From NCBI GenBank assembly GCA_935421135.1, contig OW285187.1, positions 18,042,429 to 18,106,428 of the forward strand: 64,000 bases of DNA, in the 5' to 3' direction. The stretch's first letter is position 1. Every line of letters begins with the position of its first letter. The stretch comes from Bugulina stolonifera. Its lineage: Eukaryota > Bryozoa > Gymnolaemata > Cheilostomatida > Bugulidae. The notes beneath the pieces were generated by a model. That model searched no databases and was not told the DNA's origin. It saw nothing but the letters and a program-made list of their open reading frames with translations. Position numbers and translations under genes: made by a program. This document shows positions 58,501 through 64,000 of the stretch, piece after piece.

Positions 58501-61500
58501 ATCTATATGTAGGCTTATGACTTGCATATACTGTACAGCATAGAGTACAGTTGTTTAGAGTGTACTGATTTTGTATAACATCAAACTCTTGTACGCTCTG
58601 TGCAATATACATGTATGCTATCTACAATATACATGTATGCTATGTACAATAAACATATACACTATGTACTGTACAATATACATGTACGCTATGCACTATA
58701 TACATGTACGCTATGCACTATATACATGTACGCTATGCACTATATACATGTACGATATGTCCAATATACATGTACAATACGTACAATATACATTTAAACA
58801 GGTGCTTCTAAGCTCACATACACTGTATTATCCAATTAATGCCTTCAAGTACAGTGCAGTACTGTAATACTATCGATCAGAACGAAGACAGCTCAAATTA
58901 CATGTACATTGTACCTACTGCATATACCCCAAATGTCACTGAGTGTATATACAAGTGTACATACACTGCTGCCTTTTATATGAACTAATGCAAATGGCTT
59001 TTACTAACAAACTAATGTAATGGGTTTTACATTACATGTACATTATCCTTGTTGTTATCACATGTACATGCCGGTACTACAGTCACTAACACTATGTGCA
59101 AAAATACACATTATACTCTACAGTATATACTATGCACTCTATTATTGTATAATGTTAATATACCTACCTATAACGACATTGTATATGCACATCGTATACC
59201 TAAGTATTTTGTTTTACTACTTTGGATAGTATTATGATATTCCAGAATCAATTCAAGAAGAAAATAGAATGTTTGGAGCGTCAGCTGAGGGAGGAGAAGG
59301 ACCGAGCGAAAGCTGCTGAAGGCTTACTTCAGCAGGTAAAGATATCAGCAGCATGTACAGCCAATCAGAAGCAGCAGTCTGTATCTACTGCTGCCACCAC
59401 TGCTGCCCCTCCTATTGAACACATACATTGATCTGCCTTCCTCTTTCTCTAACCCACAGTGACTGTTTAGTGGAATAGTATTAGTTAGTAACTAGAGTGG
59501 AGGGAGGAGGAAGGTGACTTCCTGTGTACCATGCACCGATAACCCTCTGCTCTCTGCTCATTCCTCATAGTCTAGTCTCTTACTTATATGTTGTTAGAGC
59601 TCACTTTCTCTCCTCTCTTAATATATATATATACACATATATATTTTTGTTGTTGCAGTATCTATATTATTTTGGTGTGCTTGCAAGTACTGTAGCTACT
59701 TGTATGTGTAATGTACCAATGTTAGTGCCTATGTCATAAGCTGTAAACAGGTAAACACAGTGTATAATAGATAGTGTATAGATAGTGTATAGCGTAAATT
59801 ATTGGGTGTGTGAGAAAAATCTAGAACTTCCACAGGTATTGCAAAAGCACAATATTGCTACATGAAGGTATGAGGTATATGCTATTTTAGATTGATCCAA
59901 GAGTTAAACTGTTGATCAGTTGTCTCATTACTGCTTGGTACCCTGACCTTTGCCATTGTTCAATGGTGGCTCTTCCATACATGATACATGTATTTCTAAA
60001 ACAATTTTATTAACACCCTGGCATAATTATTTAGCACAAACCAAATATTCTTTCAAAGTAATAAGATAATAATATTATTTATAAGCAATGAAAATACCTC
60101 TACTATTTATACAACACACAATTATTTTTCAATGTGCACTATTACATAATACCATTACCACATATTACTTTAGTCTGTTTGGTGCCTACCAAATAGTTCT
60201 ATGTTGTACAACTCTGTCCACAACTGGTAGTAGTACAATGTGACAGAGGTACATTGTAGGTGTTCCACTAAATACTTTGTATAATTCAACTCTAATTCTT
60301 GCTGTATGTGGGCCAGTTTAGGAGGTAGTGTTAACATGAGAAGGAAAAGTATGCAATGGTGGGTATGCTGAGACCTGCAGGCCAAAAGTGGACCATCGCT
60401 CTAAAACTGTGTGCACTAGTTCAAAAAGTGTGGCATTGCCTTGTAAGAAAATGCTCCGTCAAACATGTATAATATATATAGCTTGGCTGGTTTTACAATT
60501 AACGGCTTACTGTAGGCTATCACAGTATTTGTGAAAATATTGTCACAATTAGACAGCTGGCCTTTAGTTATCCTAGCTAGGGACTAGTTCCTTACTACAG
60601 AATACAGTCCAAAACTCAAAACTGTGCATATAAAATATTAATAACTACTATAATAATATTTGGTAATTTAGACAATGAATGCCTAAAAATGATTTATTTA
60701 TTCTAAATACATGTATTTTACTAAAGATGATAAAGTCACCAGTTTCACGGTAGGTAACTTTTTCAAACCTACCAATCTATGATACATGAGTTTACTTGTA
60801 ACATACAAATGTATAAACTTAGCCTACTAGTATATTACAATATAACTCTACTAGAGCACTAGCACTGAAATATAGCTGTGTAATAAAACTCTATTAGCAC
60901 TGTAATCATAAGGCAAAGAAAGTATTCCTAATTATAATACTGTAATAATTAGGCTCTTACTATAATGCAACGAAGTTGTACCTGGCCATAATGCCTTGAT
61001 ATAATAATATTATTTCCATTATTATGTATTGTATATACACATGTACATGTAGCACATTTACGGGTACATGTGGAGGCCATTATCATGTAGCACCTGAAAA
61101 GAGCACAATATAGATTACATGTACATATATTAGGCTAAACATGTTGCAGATGGATACTTGTCCGTACCATTTTGGCTATGTAATTCATGTTGTTCACTAG
61201 CTTGAGGCCAAATCAATGCCAATTTTAGTTTGTATTGATTGCATGTTGGTGGAGCCAGAGCCTCACTATTATTGTATGCTGTGTTGTGCAAGTAAGGTGA
61301 TATATTGAATGTGTATTAATAGTTGTAATAGTTACAGCATACAGCTCTCTCAACTACAAACTGATCATGCACTAAGATGCAATGTGCATACATCATAGAG
61401 ACTGCTGCCTTGTGTTTTCACTTGTACTCTAGTATACAAGGTTGATGCAATACTTTGTTGTATGCTGACTGTTGTCAACTAGCTAGCTAACATTAGTGGT

Positions 61501-62797
61501 TAGAAGGTAAGCATCGGCTCCATCTTCTCATGTTTCAGTTCTTTGTACTATAGTGTTGTTAAATACACATACCAGACCAGTATACATGTATACCATTATA
61601 TTATATGTTATATATATTTATGTATGTGATTGCAGTGTTGTTTTTTGTTTCATAACCATTGTATGTTGGGCTGACTCCATTGATTTCTTAATGTGTCTTG
61701 TAACTTTGTAAAATATAATGCTGTTAGCTTTAGGAATAGCAAACAATTAATTTGAATCTTCTCAAATTTGTCTCACAATAATTTCGATGAGTAGGCTTAC
61801 AATTTCCTACTTTCCCTTCAAAGTCACCTAAGCTAACACTGTAGCCTACAGTCTAAATTCATATCAACCTACAGTACAATCGCTCCACCCTTGTTTTACA
61901 TGTATATGCTATTCTATGATAATATATTTTCATAACAGCCAGCATTACAGTGATGTCAATTCACAGAATTAAAGGCTATCTTGCAGTAAATCATCAGATA
62001 CAACATGGATATGTACATTGCAGGTGAAGCAACATTTAAGGAATTGTGTTCTCTTGACACCTTTGGGGCAGATTATGCAGCCAAGAAAAGTGCACAGATA
62101 CCCCCAACCACCCCCAAGTCTAGTTATAAAGCCATCTGCTATTAACAGTCCTTCCCGAACTCCCACAGCAGGCAGCCGTCTAACCTCATCTACTTCAACT
62201 CCTGAAAGAATGAAAGTAGGTCAAAGTTTAGCCAATCAAATATATCTGGGGAATTTGACCAGTGCAGCTATTTGCAGTACAATGGATGAAGCCCAGGATG
62301 ACTTGCTTATGGTGAGCCTTGAACACATGGAGCCAAGTGGCCTAAACAATCCACTCCGATCTCAGTCCATGTCAGTAGTGAATGAGATGGATCGCAAACA
62401 TTCCTCTAACAATACCAAGTACACAGGAAATGGGGCACCTTTCGCAAACAATGGCAAACATGAGAAACTTGAAAGAAATGGAAGCGTTCATAAACATGTA
62501 TCGGTACTTAAGGCTAGCAGTTTTGATTATATGGCAGAAAGCAAACACAAAACTCTATCTGCCCAATATGAGAAAAGAAATGTGGAGGAGATGAGAGACA
62601 AGAAGAGTAGTTTAAGACAGAGGTTCTATGATAATTATACAAGTATGCTGGCAATGACATTCAAGGGTAAAAAGAAAGTGAGCTTTGCTTTACCCTCCAT
62701 AGAGAGGGATATTAGTGATGTGAGTATATCTAGTCACTTGTCAGCTATTAGTGATTGTGTGCCATCAGATGAGGATGTAGACGACACACTTAATTAG
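41801..62797 (+). CDS. MTCL/SOGA-like coiled-coil protein (microtubule crosslinking family), 7 exons
   Basis: Exons 41801-43543, 43883-43921, 44518-44850, 47170-47614, 57054-57466, 59246-59335 and 62024-62797 join with consistent phase into 1278 codons plus stop. Residues 1-320 are basic, Ser/Lys-rich and probably disordered. From about 330 to 930 nearly all is coiled coil. The stretch EMRDQFHDDEIHETIILQQR, then RIIHFRLKKAD and LEGDLQAAKEISVELHNQL, matches in order a conserved block of vertebrate MTCL1 and SOGA proteins as I remember it (EMRD, LQYRLRKAE, LEQDLKVAKDVSVRLHHEL). KMLRKRLRDIEHENE also fits that family. These proteins bundle or stabilise microtubules. The C-terminal 258 residues are Ser-rich and not recognised. 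The family call is inference from motifs; the exon chain is well supported. Confidence 0.7.
43883..43921 (+). CDS. MTCL-like exon 2, 39-nt microexon
   Basis: Acceptor TTTGCTAG|GTG, donor CCAGGG|GTAAGA, phase 0 at both ends, encoding VNTETGSHQLSPG. Its length is a multiple of three, so it may be an optional cassette. Confidence 0.6.
44518..44850 (+). CDS. MTCL-like exon 3, coiled coil
   Basis: Acceptor AATTTTAG|ACA, donor TCACAG|GTATGT, phase 0. 111 codons of coiled coil with KMLRKRLRDIEHENEALTKQ. Confidence 0.88.
44990..45260. other. GC-richer patch in MTCL-like intron 3
   Basis: Distinct block from CCTCGAGACCTCTTGAACCG to GATCGATCGATCG with frames on both strands that fit no neighbour exon. 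Probably a decayed mobile element; the ends were not resolved. Confidence 0.35.
45261..47169. other. MTCL-like intron 3, remainder
   Basis: AT-rich intron with many ACATGTA words. Besides the tRNA-like palindrome at 46022-46250 I see no coding or structural feature. Confidence 0.5.
46022..46250 (+). repeat. Palindromic repeat with tRNA-like core, copy 2
   Basis: Arms of about 60 bases (CTTGTTTCAAATCCATGAAA, TACCAGTCCCTGACTGGGG and their mirror) enclose TTAGCTGGTGTAGTGGTAGC, a box-A-like start, and GGGTTCAAACCCC, a perfect box B of a type 2 polymerase III promoter. The core cannot fold as a complete normal tRNA, so I call it a tRNA-derived repeat and not a gene. Confidence 0.7.
47170..47614 (+). 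CDS. MTCL-like exon 4, coiled coil
   Basis: Acceptor TTAATATAG|ATC, donor AAATTG|GTGGGT, phase 1 at the end. Heptad-rich, with LMTQEIEDLRRQLQERDNDY and RQLKEENERLAMENSRLR. Confidence 0.88.
48243..48613 (+). repeat. GC-rich 370-bp dispersed element, copy 2
   Basis: Begins AGGAAAGAGGTAGCACGCCG with GGCCAAAAACCGTCTCCCTC and ends GGTATTATCATTGAGTGATC with CCTCTTTCC. The ends are imperfect inverted repeats (GGAAAGAGG against CCTCTTTCC). Lies in an intron of the MTCL-like gene. Confidence 0.65.
48719..49117. repeat. MITE-like element with ACTGGAGGC ends
   Basis: The left end CAGACTGGAGGCGAATAGGG and the right end, on the other strand, CAAACTGGAGGCAAAATTAG are inverted repeats. The interior is CpG-rich with repeated GCGAAT, GCGCGAA and AATTTTGCGAA words. 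No target duplication found. Confidence 0.6.
49265..49835. repeat. Palindromic minisatellite TAGTGGTATACTACCAGTATAT
   Basis: About twenty copies of a 22-28-bp unit, TTAGTGGTATACTACCAGTA with variable TAT spacers. Each unit contains the palindrome TGGTATACTACCA or TGGTATACCACCA. A larger block of about 180 bases including TTCATATTCATACTACAAGT is itself duplicated (near 49370 and 49550). Confidence 0.92.
49836..52655. other. MTCL-like intron 4, middle part
   Basis: AT-rich. ACATGTACAC repeats at 50130-50190 make overlapping frames that are artefacts. 51030-51290 carries repeated and inverted ATCACATC/GATGTG and CTGCCGAA words suggesting a decayed MITE. No coding exon seen. Confidence 0.45.
52656..52757 (+). 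CDS. Candidate alternative terminal exon of the MTCL-like gene
   Basis: Acceptor AATACAG|TT follows the phase of exon 4 (phase 1) and the frame reads VQSEQAKETMSEDIETKNPL through to a TAG at 52755-52757. The residues resemble real coding sequence. No good donor keeps phase with exon 5, so it would end the protein early. It may equally be chance. Confidence 0.25.
52758..54400. other. MTCL-like intron 4, later part
   Basis: AT-rich sequence with no coding frame or clear repeat beyond ACATGTA words and a short palindrome CTTGGTCAATGTGC region near 54270. Confidence 0.45.
54409..55615. mobile_element. hAT-type element A1, itself interrupted
   Basis: The left end CAGGGGTTCTCAACC and right end GGTTGGGAATCCCTG are inverted repeats. 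CAGTAGAG is duplicated exactly (54401-54408, 55616-55623). It contains words like GTACCCCTAGGGGTACATG. A second hAT element sits at 54612-55348. No transposase frame. Confidence 0.9.
54612..55348. mobile_element. hAT-type element B, intact copy nested in A1
   Basis: Starts TAGTGATGCACGGTGTTTCA and ends TTACCCAGCACTA. ATCTTTAT is duplicated exactly (54604-54611, 55349-55356). 737 bases, no transposase. Same family as 21219-25860. Confidence 0.9.
56422..56903. mobile_element. hAT-type element A2
   Basis: The left end CAGGGGTTCCCAACC and right end GGTTGGGAACCCCTG are perfect inverted repeats. ACCTAAAA is duplicated exactly (56414-56421, 56904-56911). 482 bases, closely related to A1 without the nested element. 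Ends 150 bases before MTCL-like exon 5. Confidence 0.93.
57054..57466 (+). CDS. MTCL-like exon 5, coiled coil and His-rich linker
   Basis: Acceptor GTTTTGTAG|CT, donor ATTCAG|GTAAGT. LSYEDEIANLRSEMCKMENS ends the coiled coil, followed by an AHAHTHTHST run and a Ser/Thr-rich linker. Follows a 9.4-kb intron. Confidence 0.85.
57835..58165 (+). repeat. GC-rich 370-bp dispersed element, diverged copy 3
   Basis: Has the same ends: AAAGAGGAATCACTTCGGCC and AAAAACTGTCCCTC at the left, CGTTATCATTAAGTGAACC and ATCTTTCTTTC at the right. The middle differs and contains a run of eleven or so G near 58110. Confidence 0.55.
58310..58430 (+). repeat. 30-bp tandem repeat
   Basis: Four copies of AGTCACCTGTAGAGTAATAT with ATACATGTAG, slightly diverged at the ends. 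Confidence 0.92.
58600..58800 (+). repeat. 22-bp tandem repeat
   Basis: Eight or nine units of ATATACATGTACGCTATGCA type, the middle three identical and the outer ones diverged. Confidence 0.92.
59246..59335 (+). CDS. MTCL-like exon 6, short coiled coil
   Basis: Acceptor ATATTCCAG|AAT, donor CAGCAG|GTAAAG, phase 0 at both ends; 30 codons, KKIECLERQLREEKDRAKAA. The frame stays open past the donor for 31 more codons (see 59336-59431). Confidence 0.85.
59336..59431 (+). CDS. Candidate retained-intron C-terminus of the MTCL-like gene
   Basis: The frame of exon 6 runs on through its donor for 31 codons, VKISAACTANQKQQSVSTAA and onward, to TGA at 59429-59431. The Ala/Thr/Gln-rich, well-composed sequence looks coding compared with intron DNA, so retention of this intron may give a short isoform ending here. 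Confidence 0.35.
   Translation, partial: VKISAACTANQKQQSVSTAATTAAPPIEHIH
59432..62023. other. MTCL-like intron 6
   Basis: AT-rich. Nothing recognisable apart from ACATGTA-type words and short A/T runs; the frames here are short and without splice support. Confidence 0.5.
62024..62797 (+). CDS. MTCL-like exon 7, C-terminal tail
   Basis: Acceptor ACATTGCAG|GTG, stop TAG at 62795-62797. 257 residues, Ser/Pro-rich with basic patches, including KGKKKVSFALPSIERD and an acidic end. No known domain recognised. Confidence 0.85.
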   Translation: MKQHLRNCVLLTPLGQIMQPRKVHRYPQPPPSLVIKPSAINSPSRTPTAGSRLTSSTSTPERMKVGQSLANQIYLGNLTSAAICSTMDEAQDDLLMVSLEHMEPSGLNNPLRSQSMSVVNEMDRKHSSNNTKYTGNGAPFANNGKHEKLERNGSVHKHVSVLKASSFDYMAESKHKTLSAQYEKRNVEEMRDKKSSLRQRFYDNYTSMLAMTFKGKKKVSFALPSIERDISDVSISSHLSAISDCVPSDEDVDDTLN

Positions 62798-63275
62798 AAT
62801 TGTGATTATGTGTACATGTACTGTAGATACATAAACGTCACACATATTACACATACATATAATATATAAATGTAACACATAACATGTACATGTAAGTATA
62901 TAGTATATAAACCTAGCAGTTTGCACAATGTTATGTTAATGTAGGTATATGAACGTGGTGCATATTATACAGATCACTTATTGGGTGATATGGATGCACT
63001 AACTGTAGTGATGTACTGGTAACAGCTGTAGTCACAAGATTTTTTTCATGTTGTAGGGTTGCGCTAAGTATATTATTACATTGTACTACTAATGACTATA
63101 TATACATACATGTATTATTGCTTTACATTGTCTTCTCCTTGTGTTTTGAGATACTAAGAGGGCTGTGAACTGCAGTTCATTTTGTTTCCATAATTATATA
63201 TTACATTCATCACACCTGTGTATGCTATAGTTTATTATATTCCATTTTATTTAAATAAACGTGAATAATATATCA
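62798..63275 (+). other. 3' UTR of the MTCL-like gene
   Basis: AT-rich, with GTACATGTA words. AATAAA at 63254-63259 is a well-placed poly(A) signal about 460 bases after the stop. Confidence 0.6.
63246..63259. terminator. Palindromic poly(A) signal for two convergent genes
   Basis: TTTATTTAAATAAA is a perfect palindrome and so gives AATAAA on both strands. It lies about 460 bases after the plus-strand MTCL-like stop and about 470 bases after the minus-strand stop at 63726. Confidence 0.55.
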
Positions 63276-63725
63276 CAAAAGCGTAAAAAATTGTGAATGT
63301 ATAATGATTGGAAGACTAAATTCCGATTAATTACTTGTAGTTGCCATGAAAACAATGATATAACATAACATATTATTATATCAGATCTATGATACAATAC
63401 AATAATAAGGACATTTTTCTGTGAACAACTCAACCACCAATAAACACCAATATAGTACAGCACTAGGCTAGGCAAACCGGTTGTACTTAGTGTACATAAA
63501 ATGTAGGTAATAATAGGTGTATATAACACTTGCACATCAAATTATGTATATACACGTGTATATAATATAATAATATACATGTACAAGTGTAATCGCTAGT
63601 AGGCCTAAAAACGAAGACGCTTATAAAATTGTATAACATAAAATAATGGTTCAACAGAAAATAGTATAAATATTACTGCAATGTATAACAGATGCAAGTG
63701 TTGCATAGAATGAGCCACTGTGTGA

Positions 63726-63837
63726 TTATAGGCCTTTGTTGAAATAGAGAACATCTGGAGGTTTCCCATCAGTTTTCTTCATCAGAGCAGTATAAGCTTC
63801 ACTATCCATCGATTTTAATGAGGATGTAGAGATTGCA
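63726..63837 (-). CDS. Last exon of a convergent gene, product not recognised
   Basis: On the minus strand an excellent acceptor, CTTTTTTTCAG, is followed by T and 36 codons containing KSMDSEAYTALMKKTDGK and ending DVLYFNKGL, then TAA at 63728-63726. It needs phase 2 from an upstream exon beyond the window or in the last 160 bases. The composition and acceptor make a real exon likely. I do not recognise the protein. Confidence 0.6.
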
Positions 63838-63954
63838 CTGAAAAAAAGAAACAGTATAGACTGTAGAGCATAGAGTAACCTACACAGACTATGTACAACA
63901 GCCTATATAATGTTATATATTATAACATAGGGAGCAGCTGTGTCCTAGTGGGCT

Positions 63955-64000
63955 AAGATGTTTCAGTATCATTCAGCTTTTCAGTTTTTTTCTTTCGGTT
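63955..64000. repeat. Start of another hAT-type element B, cut by window end
   Basis: GATGTTTCAGTATC followed by CAGTTTTTTTCTTTCGGTT resembles the left end of the element at 54612-55348. Only about 45 bases are visible. Confidence 0.45.

Larger units (their letters stand above)
57467..59245. other. MTCL-like intron 5
   Basis: Holds the diverged GC-rich element at 57835-58165 and two tandem repeats (58310-58430, 58600-58800). Small frames on both strands are products of these repeats. Confidence 0.6.

Noticed and set aside
58571..58867. 98-codon frame rich in Tyr, Cys and Met
   Set aside because: Product of the 22-bp tandem repeat.

Overview
The window is nuclear DNA of an animal. It is AT-rich, has long introns with GT-AG splice sites, is packed with DNA transposons, and carries two genes of metazoan families. 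The gene content and the very frequent ACATGTA and TAGGCCTA words suggest an early-branching invertebrate, possibly a sponge, but this is a weak inference and I cannot name a species.

Layout. 1-4760: a decayed Tigger/pogo-like transposon and a non-LTR retrotransposon, both on the minus strand. The retrotransposon is split by a 1.5-kb insert that holds a possible small spliced gene. 5558-39864 (+): a 15-exon orthologue of MARF1 (limkain-b1/LKAP), which I could join with unbroken phase into 829 codons plus stop: one NYN ribonuclease domain, two RRM domains and four LOTUS (OST-HTH) domains. Its intron 3 holds a possible nested gene on the opposite strand (about 10958-13948) with a promoter-like region near 14.6 kb. 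Introns 12 to 14 and the 3' flank are filled with nested hAT, TTAA-type and fold-back elements. 41801-62797 (+): a 7-exon coiled-coil gene of 1278 codons resembling the MTCL/SOGA microtubule-crosslinking family. 63726-63837 (-): the last exon of an unrecognised convergent gene, whose 3' end meets the MTCL-like gene at one palindromic poly(A) signal.

The two main genes are tandem on the plus strand and about 1.9 kb apart. MARF1 proteins destabilise mRNAs; MTCL proteins organise microtubules. No functional link is visible. The most notable points are: a hAT-type element whose terminal inverted repeat supplies the MARF1 stop codon; several hAT elements with matching 8-bp target duplications, some nested; two very large inverted repeats; a TTAA-flanked MITE family; a palindromic repeat built around a tRNA-like core; the nested antisense gene; and possible alternative ends of the MTCL-like gene. 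I found no CRISPR array, operon, rRNA or intact functional tRNA.
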